DNA from: Axinella damicornis
Lineage: Eukaryota; Porifera; Demospongiae; Axinellida; Axinellidae
Assembly (NCBI GenBank): GCA_963931865.1
Contig: OZ007507.1
Coordinates: 1 to 64,000 of the forward strand
DNA length: 64,000 bases
Reading direction: 5' to 3'
The notes beneath the pieces are model-generated. The model worked only from the letters and a program-made list of their open reading frames with translations. It had not been told where the DNA came from and made no database searches. Each line of letters begins with the position of its first letter. The first letter of the stretch is position 1. Below are positions 32,085-44,720 of this stretch, piece by piece. A program made the translations under genes and the position numbers.

Positions 32085-33455
32085 GCATCGAAATACACCC
32101 ACCTAGCAAGGTCCCAACCCACACACACTAACAGCAGGACCTTGCTACGCAGGATAATGTACAAAGCTCGTTAGTAGACACCTTATAGGCTATGCACGCC
32201 AGAGTTGGTACTCTCCTAGGGAATGGACCAATGACCATGCACACCAAATCTGGAATGCAACGGTTGATGCCTGTCACCTACAGAGAGGCTCGAATTATGG
32301 GGAAACGCTCCTACTCACATACCCGCTTGGCCACGCCCACTCTCCACCCAACTTGGTACACACATCAAGCAACGAGTTGGCTATGCACAAACCAAGTTTC
32401 AATATCATACCTTTCATGTGGGCCAGTAACCAGAGGCGATAACACACCCACTTACCTACCCACACACACTAAGGGCAGGACCTTGCTACGCAGGATAACG
32501 TACAAAGCTTGTTAGTAGGCACCTTATGGGCTATACATGCCAGAGTTGGTACTCTCCTAGGGGAAGGACCAATAACCATGCACACCAAAACTGGAATGCA
32601 ACGGTTGATGCCTGTCACCTACAGAGAGGCTCGAATTATGGGAAAACGCTCCTACTCACATACCCGCTTGGCCACGCCCACTCTCCACCCAACTTGGCTC
32701 ACACATCAAGCAACGAGTTGGCTATGCACAAACCAAGTTTCAATATCATACCTTTCATGTGGGCCAGTAACCAGAGGCGATAACACACCCACTTACCTAC
32801 CCACACACACTAAGGGCAGGACCTTGCTATGCAGGATAACGTACAAAGCTCGTTAGTAGGCAACTTATGGGCTATGCACGCCAGAGTTGGTACTCTCCTA
32901 GGGGAAGGACCAATGACCATGCACACCAAATCTGGAATGCAACGGTTGATGCCTGTCACCTACAGAGAGGCTCGAATTATGGGGAAACGCCCCTACTCAC
33001 ATACCCGCTTGGCGACGCCCACTCTCCACCCAACTTGGTACACACATCAAGCAACGAGTTGACTATGCACAAACCAAGTTTCAATGTCATACCTTTCATG
33101 TGGGCCAGTAACCAGCGTCGATACTTACCTACCCACACACACTAAGAGCTGGACCTTGCTACGCAGGATAACATGCAAAGCTCGTTACTGGACACCTTAT
33201 GGGCTATGCACACCAGAGTTGGTACTCTCCTAGGGAATGGACCAATGACCATGCACACCAAACCTGGAATGCAACGGTTGATGCCTGTCACCTACAGAGA
33301 GGCTCGAATTATGGGGAAACGCTCCTACTCACATACCCGCTTGGCCACACCCACTCTCCACCCAACTTGGTACACACATCAAGCAATGAGTCGTCTATGC
33401 ACACACCTAGCTTTTGAGCTACGCCCCACCAGAGTTGGGATTCTGGTTTGTTAAA
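32085..33455 (+). repeat. About 340-bp tandem repeat, four copies
   Basis: Copies start near 32143, 32483, 32823 and 33154 with ggaccttgctacgcaggata. Each carries a similar 77-115-codon frame (MHARVGTLLGNGPMTMHTK). The frame persists because the copies are almost identical; no domain is recognised and frame retention is not evidence of coding. Confidence 0.88.
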
Positions 33456-33940
33456 GACCCGTCAATGTCATGCGAATCTGTAAATCTGGCAGCTTGTAAT
33501 CCAACTGCCACCCACGCACACATACTGCTGACCTCTTCTCCTGCTGCTCTCTACTCTTCCTGCTGCCTCCTGCTGCTCTGTCTTCTGCCTCTCTCCTTTC
33601 CCAACTCTTCCTATTGTGCCAATGAACAAGTGCCACGTAATACATAAAGCTGGCAAGCTCCAAACTGAGCCACTTATGTACTTTGTAGACAGTATCTAGC
33701 ACGGACATCGATCATGGCTTAGAGCTTTTATTTCAGCAACTGCCACCTACGCACACATACTACTGTTCTCTTCTCCTGCTGCTCTCTCCTGCTGCTGTGA
33801 AATGTACTAATAAGTGAGGTCAAGGTGCATATCTACACGCGATTCCATACGGAACCGGAAGCTAACGCAACACGGTTGGCGCGTTGGTAGTGGCGATTAT
33901 AGGAGACCACACACTGGTGTAGAGAGATTGAGACGGAGAA
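33456..33940. other. Unique spacer with a small duplication, then AP-2-like 5' flank
   Basis: 33500-33560 and 33738-33800 share gcacacatactactg and ctcctgctgctctc stretches. 33826-33890 matches 36945-37030, the upstream flank of the likely AP-2 first exon (acacgcgattccatacggaa), so the copied segment includes presumed promoter or 5' UTR. Confidence 0.6.
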
Positions 33941-34099
33941 ATGGCAAACAAACCACCCTCCCTCCAGGAGACGGCGGAGATGAACTGGACTCCCAATAGC
34001 AACGGGGGGAGTGCCTGCTCTACGCCCAACCTAAAGAGAGCTCATCCTGCTAGCCTGAACACCGAGTCTGCAGCACCCCCCAACAAGCGTATACACACT
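33941..34099 (+). CDS. Duplicate of the likely AP-2 first exon
   Basis: 53 codons from ATG to a GT donor (acact/gtaagcctg), phase 0: [15 protein letters not shown], then [20 protein letters not shown] and a final NKRIHT. It parallels 37065-37229 almost word for word, including the flank and the start of the intron. It could be an alternative first exon of the AP-2 gene or a dead partial duplicate. Confidence 0.55.
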
Positions 34100-34336
34100 G
34101 TAAGCCTGATTAACTGGTGCTAATTGATTAATTAGGTGTTATGGGTATTCTCAGGGCTCATTTGGCTGCTACGGGGAGCAATGGGTTAGGGTTAAATTAA
34201 ATTATCACAACAATCAATCAATGACTGCACATTACAAAATCAAAAAACCTGTTTTCAGTTCACTGAAGTATGACCCATGGGACTGAGGCGTAAATAAGGG
34301 TGATGGGCCCATCTGGGCGTCGTGCTGCGCTGTGTT

Positions 34337-35263
34337 CTATGAGTTACCACCTTGTGGAATGCCATCACCCGTTGACGTGGCTGCTGCTCTCCATTTCCTT
34401 CTCCGTCGGTAGAACCATCCCTGAGGGTGTGCATCAGGGGGAGAGGGAGTCAACGATAACCATTAGTACAGTGTGTAGTAGTGGCCCAGGGGAAAAGGTA
34501 ACAGTAAACACAAGACTCCCAATGCACATGAATGGCTACAATGAACAACTGTACAACTGGAAAGAGCAAATGAAGCAGAGGAGTTTAACCCACTCATTCT
34601 CACCGTAACTCTATCCACAGAGGTGTTGAGTTCAAATGCGAGAATTTCTCTTTGATAATAACCTGGATAACGGTTTTTTGCAAACTCTTTTTCAAGCGCA
34701 TGCCACTGGCCGGGGGTGAAATGTTTTCGCTTCTCATACCCCGGCGGAGAAGTCAGAGACGGCGAGTAGTGCTGGCTGCTTGATACCCCTTGAACTGCAC
34801 TTGCCATGGAGGGGTGTGGGTGAGCAGCAGGAGGATGAGGTAGAAGAGGGAAATGAGGAAGATGTTGAGCACCGGGAGGAGGGGAGTAGGGTAGATGTGG
34901 AGGGAAGGGGTAGAGGGGAAGTGTCTGGGATTGTGTTACCCATGCCACTGAGCTCTGGGGATGGCTAGCATGTGGACGGTACGTACCGATGGAGGTACCT
35001 GGTGAAGGTAGCACTGATGGAAATTGGCTAAAGACTCCCCTAGGCCGAGGGCTTCCAATATACGGTGGGGGAAAGGGAGTAACTGGCGGGAACATTGTTT
35101 GCTGTTGGAGGGGAGATATTGCTGGTGGAGAATAACCAGGTGGTGGAGATATCTCTGGTGGAGAAAAACTGTGCCACTGTGGTAGGTAGGAAGTCTGTGT
35201 GGAGGATGGCTGTATCGCAGGGGGGGATTCTGATCTGTCAAAGGCAGGGAGAGGACGTTCCAT
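34337..35263 (-). CDS. Divergent homeobox gene, two exons, 247 aa
   Basis: Exon 1 is 35263-34604 and exon 2 is 34420-34337; intron 34421-34603 has GT (gtgaga) and AG (cctcag), phase 0. The N-terminal 160 residues are Pro/Ser/Tyr/His-rich. The homeodomain runs from KRKHFTPGQWHALEKEFAKN (L16, F20 present) through RYPGYYQREILAFELNTSVD and RVT, then after the intron GWFYRRRRKWR. The intron falls between positions 46 and 47, a classic homeobox intron site. W48, F49 and R53 are present, but position 51, normally invariant Asn, is Arg and position 50 is Tyr. The protein ends only about 20 residues after the homeodomain. Start chosen at MERPLPAF; a cag just upstream means a further 5' exon is possible. 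Class (ANTP or PRD-like) cannot be fixed by eye. Confidence 0.85.
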
Positions 35264-36440
35264 CTGCAGGCCAAAGAAGATATACGACTGAATGCAGAAG
35301 TGATTACTATTGTGAAAATAATTTAAACAGATAGACAGACTACGGATAAATCTGCAGATGGATGCACAATCAACACCATGGATAATACACACTGATCAAC
35401 ACGCTGCTGCTGTGCATGCGGAGCATGGATAATACACACTAAAGTAGATTGGAAATGTTTCCGTAATTTATATGTAACCGGATTTCAATCCGAGTATACG
35501 GAGGTGTTGACAATCATGGCAGAAGACGGTGGTGTCACAGGAAATTTTGCTGCCAGGAAAAACGTTGTGGCAGCAAAATTTCCTAGGATATATGTTATAA
35601 TGGAGTGACCGTATTTCCTAGGAATTACCCCAGTAAAATTCGTCGCTCACAGTTACGTGCAAACATAAACGCCTCTGCAACACTACCAAGGACAATACGA
35701 CATACTGCAATGCTGGAGGCAGTGCTTTCAGTGGAAAGTTTGAATCCCGTGACACACAACGGGCATGTACCATAATGCCAGAGCCACAAGTACTAGTTAT
35801 TGCATGAGTGCAAGGGCTATACGTCGAATATTGGCATCGAGCCCGAGGGCCGCAGGCCCGAGGGCGAGTGCCAATATTATGACGTATAGCCCGCGCACTC
35901 ATGCAATAACTAGTTTGTTGCATGATGAGGTGCCAATATATCATGCTGGCATTGTGGTCAGTGCCATATATTATATATTGGCATAGCGGTACCTATGAAC
36001 TTGTAGGGTATCATGCAACAAGTAGACACAAGACGTGACTAGGGCTTCTTCCTACCCCAGAACGCATCGTCCTACCCCAGGATTTATGGCAGAAATTTGC
36101 CGCAACCAAATGCGGCAAAATCTTTACCCCAGAATTTGGACAGAACTTTGCCGCCTCAGCCAAGTCAAAGTCCTTCCCTCCCGCCATCCTAGCATATGAA
36201 AAAAAGCTTTTAACGCTGCAAAAAGTGGACTGATGTTTTGTTCAACAATAAAAGTGTATTCATGTAGTGTACTTGCTAAAGATTTTATGTTGCTGTGGTG
36301 TAAGAGAATGGAAAGAAGCAGCAGGGAAAGGGTTAGTAAGTGCTGCACTGTTGCAATTGTATATAATATACGCAGCATCGTAGCATTACACTTATGGAAG
36401 CCATAGTGGTATGCGTGCAACGAATTAGTGGCAACGTTTT
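35264..36440. other. Intergenic region with a fold-back element at 35792-35914
   Basis: 35792-35914 is a long inverted repeat: actagttattgcatgagtgc opens, its inverse closes, with inner gggctatacgtc and aatattggca arms around a gcccgagggccgcaggc core. This looks like a non-autonomous fold-back element. The remainder holds ccaggaattt words and no gene. Confidence 0.6.
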
Positions 36441-36795
36441 GTTTGTATTGAACGCCTGGAGCAAGAAGCACGGCACCACCCGTAGGGGTGCAGCAGCCAT
36501 GAGGCTAGGTAATCATAGCTTACAGTTTTCCGACAGCTCCTTGCTGGCAGTTAATAAAGCTTAACTCATCCTTAAGTACTAGCGGGTTCGTCTCGATCGC
36601 GCAACCAACTTAAAGGCAACGTTTTTATATTCAACGCCTGGAGCTAGAAGCAAGGCATCACCCATAGGGGTGCAGCAACCATGAGGCTGAGTAATAATAA
36701 GGTTAGTTTTCAGACAGCACCTCGCTGGCAGTAAAGCTCGCTCACTTAACTAGTAGCGTATTCGTGCAAACGAGTTGGCAACGTTTTGTATTGAC
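36441..36795. repeat. Tandem duplication upstream of AP-2
   Basis: About 36440-36600 and 36615-36785 share gcaacgtttt, caacgcctggagc, aggggtgcagcaaccatgag and the ctcgctggcagt region. It may be promoter-proximal to the AP-2 gene. Function unknown. Confidence 0.7.
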
Positions 36796-37064
36796 TAGCT
36801 ATCTAGACCCAGGGAAGGCATAACAGGGGTGCTGGAACTACGTAGTAGGCTCTGTACCAAGCTGTGACTCAGTAAACAACTTACAGTAAGTGACTTGTAG
36901 CCCAGTAGGTACGGGTACGGTACTGCAGTGCAGCAGTGCAGACAGTTAATATCTATACGCGATTCCATACGGAACGGAACCGAACGCAACACGGTAAATA
37001 GTTCAATAATAATATTATTATTGGCGCGTTCGCTATTTGGTGTGGAGTGCTCTGTGACGGAGAA

Positions 37065-40000
37065 ATGGCAAGTACTCTTCAGGAAGACAAGCCTCCCTCC
37101 CTCCAGGAGACGGCGGGGAAGAACTCCACTCCCAATAGCAACGGGGGAAGTGCCTGCTCTACGCCCAACCGAAAGAGAGCTCATCCTGCTAGCCTGAACA
37201 CAGCACCCCCCAACAAGCGTATACACACTGTAAGCCTGATTGCTGGTGTTCCTGTCCATATGCTTTTAGTGTAAACTGACAGCGGTTTTTTCCTGGAGCC
37301 TTTTAGGCTTCTAATAGGTAATAAATATAAGCTAAATTTGATGGAATGCAATCATTCCCAACGCGGAAATAATTAATGTCACGTTATATGTCCTTTTACA
37401 AAGGCTTTTACTGTGTTTTATAAGCTTCAGAGAAGTCAAACAGAACTCTACAGAGTGAACAAGGGATAGAGAAAGGCTCTGTGCTGTAAATTTAAACTTG
37501 TGTGTGTTCTTCAGAAGCATTACAGTACAGTTTATACTGAGCGCTTACCGCTAATTGTTTCTGTGTGCCGTCTTTAGCTTTTCTCGTTGACAGCAAGGTG
37601 CAGCTCTAGAAGTGCCTCGATATTTATGAAGCCTAAGGTCCGCTGCACCTCCGTAGTTAGTGCTGTATTTCTACTTCCAAGCGTTCAGAAGAAAACGTGG
37701 CCAATAAGTCGGTTTCACGATCGAGGCGAAGCTAAATTTGATGGAATGCAATCATTCCCAACGCGGAAATTATTAATGTCACGTTATATGTCCTTTTACA
37801 AAGGCTTTTACTGTGTTTTATAAGCTTCAGAGAAGTCAAACAGAACTCTACAGAGTGAACAAGGGATAGAGAAAGGCTCTGTGCTGTAAATTTAAACTTG
37901 TGTATGTTCTTCAGAAGCATTACAGTACAGTTTATACTGAGCGCTTACCGCTAATTGTTTCTGTGTGCCGTCTTTAGCTTTTCTCGTTGACAGCAAGGTG
38001 CAGCTCTAGAAGTGCCTCGATATTTATGAAGCCTAAGGTCCGCTGCACCTCCGTAGTTAGTGCTGTATTTCTACTTCCAAGCGTTCAGAAGAAAACGTGG
38101 CCAATAAGTCGGTTTCACGATCGAGGCGATCGACGACCATCTTGGCTTCTGGCACTCATCACGCTCCGCCCGTTGATAGCCTCCGGACAAAACCACACAA
38201 TTAGTAGGGGGAGGCCCCAACCTAACCTCAGACCGGATACAAAAGCTGTGGCTATTTGGCCATGGGCTTTATAAAACTAAGGCGTAGTCATGGAACATTC
38301 TGCCTCCTCAGTGGCGACAACAAAGACTGATGGACCTTGTGTATTCACTGGACTGGATTCGGGACTGGACTCGTGTGGGACTGGACTCACAGAAAGTTGC
38401 AGCTTGCACTCTGAAAGCCAGAAATTGCGTAACGACACTACAGCTGCCAGCATAGATAATAGCTAACCAAGTACGCGAGGTTTAGCAACACAGCTGTGCC
38501 GTGGTCCTAGCTACCATGCTTAACCTCCTGTTCGGTGCAAATTCGTCAATGATCTGACGACAACTCCGAGGAACACATGGCGTTCATTGATAGTAAATTA
38601 TTCTCCAGCTTCTTGAACTGTCTATGCTGCTGCCAAGTTTGACTTGGCACTTCCGTTCCTGCTTTCCCACTGCTCAACGATACTATTAACTCTTTACCAA
38701 CCAATGACTGCAAAAGCCGTCATGAGCTCCCTTAAGCCCATAAGAATTTATATGGGTGCTTTAATACTAAGCGTTATACTTTATTTAATACAGGGTTTTT
38801 GCTTCCTTAAGCTGTTTCTTATGGTTGGTAAAGAGTTAATGTCATAATTTCTGTGGCGTACTGTGCTCATTGCCCAGTCATAATTATTCTGATGAGTCAT
38901 GGGAAATGCTCCATGTGCAGGCATGGCATACACTTTGCTAAGGCTCGCCCTCCAATGACCTGCATTCCACTAGTATTATTATGTATGGTTCTATCCAGTG
39001 TACTTGAATCCACCTCGGCTGCTCCACCCTTTGCTTCCATCCAGTCTCCCCCCTCCCCTCTCTCTCCGACGATGTTCATCCAGTCACCCTATGCCAGCTC
39101 TGTGTCTTCCTGCCCATCCATCAGTTCCTCAAGCGGGTATTCTAGCGAAAACACATCCACATCCAAGAGATATGCTCCATCGGAGTACTATATTGGACCG
39201 ATCAAGCCTCTTTCTGAGAAAATTGCTGATGAGGACAAACAGAGGGAGGCCGCATGTGATTCTGGACGGAATACACCAACTGACAGCCCAGGTGAGCCTG
39301 AAAGTGACGCACGCTTTGCATGCATGGGTAGTCAGTTGGCAACCCCCTCCAGCTGCATATAAGTATTAATACTATTTTACCTTTCACACACACATGCCCT
39401 CACACATGCACACACCTCCACATCATACGCATATATGCACACACGTTCTCTCACATGACCACACGCACACCGACCCAGATCATGACCTCGACCTCAAGCC
39501 CAATCAAGCTCTACTAGGCTCGGACATGTTCGCCCTCGTCCCTGGCCGACTCTCTCTTCTTAACTCGACATACAAGTACAAAGTTACGGTAGATGAGCTT
39601 CGGAGAAGACTGGGCCATCCCGAGTACCTCAGTGTATCTGTGCTGGGTGGTATTCTGAGGAGGTATGTGGGGCGGGCTCAGGTACAATAAGGCGTGACTC
39701 AATGATATTGACGTAATGCGGAGAGATTACGGAATATCATTAATGATCCGCAGAAGCTTCCTCGCGGTTGCGTTTGTGAGGTAGCTAAGTATGGCTCCGG
39801 TTCTAGTCATCTATCGATTAGTTCCCTCGCTTCCCACTCAGCAGTTAGCACAACGGTTAGGGTATGGCTAGAGCCAATCGGTTTTTGCAGGATAGATGTC
39901 CTGTAATTCCATCATGGAAAGGCCAAAAGACTTTAATGATGCTATCTTTGGGTTGTTGGAATTTCACAAAAAGATTGATGACTTGTGACTCCAACCATTT

Positions 40001-41626
40001 TTGCAATGTCATTCTTGCACAGGGGAAAGTGCCAGGGTGGGGCCAATATTTTAAGACAGAGTCTTCAGAGCGTAGGAGTCCCCCTGCCCCCCGGCAAACC
40101 CGGCAAGAGAAGGGCAACAAGTTCACTACTTTCTTCCCTCGTAGAAGGTATGTACATAGAAGAGTGGTGGGAGGGAGAGACGTAAAGTACACTCATCCTA
40201 GTTAACCTCCTGCACGATATGGTCCTGATTTTTCGTACGTGTTTGGAGCTGAATAGCCCTTCCTTCCTCCCCTCATTTTCCCTCCCCCTTCCTCCTCTCC
40301 CTCCTTCTTTTTCCATGCTCCGCCCCTCCTTTACCTCTGCCCCCTCTCCCTCCTTTTCCTCTCCTTTCTCCCTTCCTCCCCCATCCTCCTCCTAATCCCT
40401 TCCCTTTTCCTCACTCTTTCTCTTGCCTGCTCCTCTTCCCTCTGCCAAAGGTGAGACACACCACTTAGCGTCAGACTTCCGTCGACTGTGTGACAACTTC
40501 CCTCACTCAGAGCTAGCCCACATCATTGCCAGGCAGCACACGGGCACCCCTGAGGCCCAGCACAGAATATACATGGTCAAGGCCTCACAGTAAGTGTGCT
40601 TGTATGTGTGTATTTTGGTGACCAGTGGGTGAGTACTGTATAATTACCCAGGAGTGTTTGTACCTAGTGATGTCCCTTGCCAATAAGTGAAGTTTTACTA
40701 CTCATGTAATAATGGATATGTGACTGGCGGCAATTCCCGGATTTGACTTAAACATAACACAGAGCGAATTTCAAAGTGATCGGTCATCCAGTTGCCAAGA
40801 TACATACGTGTTACGTGGCATCCATTTTGAAGTAGCTGGACACATTTAGTACGTGCTTTAGCTTGCTAGCCGTGCTTCTCGCGACTGATCCGGTTGATAG
40901 CTAGAGTAAGCCGAAGGACAGTGAAATAACACCGTTTGTGGTAAGTAGATCATTCTGGCGCGTAGCAATGCCTTTCGTATACTAATTTAGGCACGATGAT
41001 AAAGTATGAGTTTGGGCTTATAACGCTGCCATGGCCAAGTTTCATTCTGTAACTTCAGGCAGCACAATGTCACCCCATCTCATATTCGGTGGAGTAAGTA
41101 TAACCGCTGTAACTCAAATTCCGGGAAGTGCCGGGTTTTCGCAAATCCAGTCACATATGCTGGTAAACTTCAATGTCACCTTCCAAACTTACCTGGAAAA
41201 TTACATGGTACCCAAATGCAGCTATACACATGCTAATGGCGAACCAAAACATGCTAGAGGTTTAGATATGGCTTTACTATGCATGAATGTTATTTATAAC
41301 TCCCTCTCTCCTGTAGGCGTATAGTGTCTGAGCTCCAGGCAATGTTGAATGCCGCGGGAGGGCCAGGCAGCATCGAGCCTACAGACCCCTACAATCCATA
41401 CCCCGGGCTGACCAACTTCAGTTTGCTAACACACGGCTTTGGCAACCCCACCATCGACACAATCCTTGGCGTGCTTCAGACATACCTGCAAGAACTCTTG
41501 ACATTCTACGAGGGGAGAAAGCCAATCCAACCAGATGAGGAAAAGCTCCCCCCTCCTCCTCCTCCTCCATCTCCTGCCATTGCCACACCAACACCGTCAC
41601 CTAACAGCTGTCTGCTCCCGCAGTGA
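37065..41626 (+). CDS. AP-2 family transcription factor
   Basis: Exons: 37065-37229 (likely first), 39045-39291, 39479-39662, 40023-40147, 40451-40589, 41317-41626. From 39045 the phases close to give 334 aa; with the first exon, 389 aa. Diagnostic AP-2 blocks are [40 protein letters not shown], then [39 protein letters not shown], and [19 protein letters not shown]. They cover the basic DNA-binding part and the helix-span-helix dimerisation region in vertebrate TFAP2 order. The N-terminus is Ser/Pro-rich with [15 protein letters not shown]; the C-terminus ends in a Pro run. The protein should bind GCC-rich palindromes as a dimer (family knowledge). The link of 37065-37229 to 39045 is inferred from matching phase 0; the acceptor could instead be at 39088. 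Confidence 0.88.
37327..38280. repeat. Dispersed repeat, partial copy plus full copy, in the AP-2 intron
   Basis: Sequence beginning gctaaatttgatggaatgca at about 37331 recurs at 37731, giving a near-identical 400-bp tandem duplication. Only the second copy continues through gggggaggccccaacc to about 38280. A further full copy is at 44166-44720. No coding frame is convincing. Confidence 0.85.
38686..38839. mobile_element. 154-bp MITE with TTAA ends
   Basis: It begins TTAACTCTTTACCAACCA and ends with its exact inverse. The interior contains cccataagaatttatat, shared with 16895-16915. Same TTAA-ended class as 5091-5308 and 50758-51398. It lies in the AP-2 first intron. Confidence 0.85.
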
Positions 41627-42640
41627 TCATGCACTGATTGCATCGTCATATCTATTCTTCCCTACTGTCATCATAATGCATGACTTCATGGCTTCAGAAC
41701 ATATACCACAGTCCATGCCTTTGATCAGCCCACTCACTATATACTCTATATTTGTATGTTCTATTTCTGATTATACCATCATCGTGCATGTTGTTGAATG
41801 TTGTCATTATGATACATCACTGTGCACATGATGAATGTTGTTGAAGAGAGTCACTCAATGCTGTTAAGGCAGCCTCAACTTTTCGTTCCTTAGCCTGCAA
41901 GTGAATTATCATTATGATATTACTGGATATATCTCATAAACCCATGGCAGTATGAACATGGGGTTTGTGGTTACTGTAAACTTGATTAGTAAACTCAAGT
42001 TTTAATCATAATTAAAGTTTCCATGACAACGAGATCAACATGAACCGGAAGTAAACAAAGGCATTGTCGTTATGCCTATTTGCATTTTTGCGGAGCAAAT
42101 AGCAGCAACTCCAAACTATGCACACTGCAACTTCAGAAAGCAGTGAACCTAAATGTGTCTGGCAAGAGTGAGTATCTCTTTCCTCTTTCGTTAAGGACGG
42201 CAAATTGTATCAAAAATTGTCTCTAATTACTACACCTTCACGGAACTTACGATAATATAAATCCCAAGGGAACTCTATTCACCAAAAGCCAGACAGAACC
42301 AGAAAGTTCAATCCTTGTAGAAATGATAGACACTCAAACAAGTCGCTGGCCAAGTTGTCTTCTGCTCCGCAAAATGGCAAATGTAAGTCGGGTTGTTTTG
42401 GCCAAGCAGCGATGCGGCTCGTTCAGTCAATTGAAGCTTCATGCGGCCAGTTGAGGAAGCTCTACAAATTCAATTAGCATAGTTAAACTCGCACTTGGTG
42501 GTCAACAGAATCCAAACCAGTGCTAGATAATCTCATTCATCGTTCATAGTGCGCACGCCGATAAGCTGCGCAGAGCTTGCATGTTACAAAAACTTAAGGC
42601 TGCCTTAACACAACCGAGCAGTACGCTGTTTGTGCCAGTT
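41627..42640. other. AP-2 3' flank and unique spacer, no gene seen
   Basis: After the AP-2 stop there is CATCAT/TTGAATGTTGT-rich sequence, then unique DNA. No clear AATAAA, open frame or RNA gene was found. Confidence 0.5.
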
Positions 42641-43030
42641 ATTCTGTTGATCAACAATTTGCTGTATGATTAGCTGATCAACAGTTTGATTGGTTGATCA
42701 ACTGCATAATTAGTTGATCAACTGCTTGATTAGTTGATCAACTGCTTGATCGGTTGATACTGCTTGATTTGCTGTTCAACAGCTAGATCGGTTCATCAAC
42801 TGCTTAATCATTTGATCAACTGCTTGATTGGTTGATCAACAGCTCAATCAGTTGATCAACTGCTTGATTAGTTGCTCTAACTGCTTGGTTACCTGAGTGC
42901 TTAAATGGTAACCTACTGCTTAGTAATCCAAAATTTAATGCTTAATAATTGGTTACCGAACTGCTTAGTTACCAAACTGCTTAGTTACCCAACTGTTTAA
43001 TTGGTTACCTAACTGCTTCGTAAGTTATCT
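42641..43030. repeat. GTTGATCAACTGCTTGATTA satellite
   Basis: Degenerate 20-bp tandem unit changing gradually into GGTTACCTAACTGCTTAGTT words. Confidence 0.9.
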
Positions 43031-44165
43031 GCCTAGCCCTGAGACCTCGTTAATCCAATTATCATCTAATCAGCCAATTACCACCTTATCCAATTAGCAT
43101 ATAATTAATCCAATTAGCACCACGCTAATCCAAATAACACCTCAGTAATCCAATTAGCAACGAATTAATCCAATTAGCGTTAATTAAACCAAGTAGCACC
43201 TAATTAATCCAATCGGCACTCAATCAAATCAGCACTAATTAATTCCAGTCAGCATTAAAAATCATAATTAATCCAATTAGCACCAATTAAAACAAATAAC
43301 ACCTAAGTAATCCAATCAGAAACTAATCTAACCAATTAGCACCTAAATAAATCAATTAGACCCCAATTAGCACTAATCAATCCAATTAGCACCAAATTAA
43401 TCCAATCAGCACAATTTAATCCAATTTGCACCTGATTAATCCAATCAGCACTAATGAATCCAATTAGCACCTAATCAATCCAATGAGCACTAATCAATCC
43501 AATTAGCACCAAATTAATCCAATCAGCACTAATTAATACAATTAGCACCTAATTAATCTATTTACTACCAATTAGCACCAATAAACCCGATTAATACCTA
43601 ATTTATCCAATTAGTATCTAATCAATCCAATCAGCGTTTAATTAATCCTATCAGAACCTAATCAATCCAATCAGCACCTAATCACTCCATTTACTACCTA
43701 ATCAATCCAATTAATCCAATCTGCACTAATTAATCCAATTAGCACCTAATTAATCCAATCAGCACTAATTAATGCAATTAGCACATAATTAATCTAATTA
43801 GCACGTATTAAACCAATTAGCAAAAATAAATTCAAATAGTATCCAACTAGTCCAATTAACCTTTAATTAGTCCTATTAGCACCTAATTAACCAATCAGCA
43901 CCTAATCAATCAATTTAGTACCTAATCAATCAATTATCACCTAACTTATCCAATTAATCCTAATAAAGCACCAATTAATCCAAATAACACAAATAATCAG
44001 AAACTAATCAATACAATTAGCATAAACCAATTTGCACCTAATTACTCCAATCACTACAATTTAATCCAATTAGCAACTAATTAAGCTAATTAGCAACAAT
44101 CCAATTACCACCATTAAATCTGATTACCACCAAATTAATTCAATTACTATCTAATTAACCGATTA
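43031..44165. repeat. TTAATCCAATTAGCACC satellite, third locus
   Basis: Same family as 17215-18150; several multi-unit runs are shared word for word (for example ctcaatcaaatcagcac). Confidence 0.9.
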
Positions 44166-44720
44166 TAAGCTAAATTGAATGGAATGCAATCATTCCCACC
44201 GCGGATATAATCAATGTCACGTGATGTGTATCCTTTTATAAAGACTTTTACTGTGTTTTATAAGCTTCAGAGAAGTCAAACAGAACTCTACAGAGTGAAC
44301 AATGGATAGAGAAAGGCTCTGTGCTGTAAATTTAAACTTGTATATGTTCTTGAGAAGCGTTACAGTACAGTTTATACTGAGCGCTTACCGCTAATTGTTT
44401 CGGCGTGCCGTCTTTAGCTTTTCTCGTTGACAGCAAGGTGCAGCTTTAGAAGTGCCTCGATATTTATGAAGCCTAAGGTCCGCTGCACCTCCGTAGTTAG
44501 TGTTGTATTTCTACTTCCAAGCGTTCAGAAGAAAACGTAGCCAATAAGTCGGTTTCACGATCGAGGCGATCGATGACCATGTTGGCTTCTGGCACTCATC
44601 ACGCTCCGCCCGTTGATAGCCTCCGGACAAAACCACATAATTAGTAGGGGGAGGCCCCAACCTAACCACAGACCGGATACAAGAACTGTGGCTATTTGGC
44701 CGTGGGCTTCGTAAAGCTAA
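44166..44720. repeat. Full copy of the dispersed repeat of 37731-38280
   Basis: Collinear with 37731-38280 from gctaaattgaatggaatgca to gctatttggccgtgggctt with scattered substitutions. It is embedded in satellite, so the insertion edges are well defined. Confidence 0.88.

Noticed and set aside
32192..33454. MHARVGTLLGNGPM frames in the 340-bp tandem repeat
   Set aside because: Open in all four copies only because copies are nearly identical; no splice signals, domain or codon evidence.
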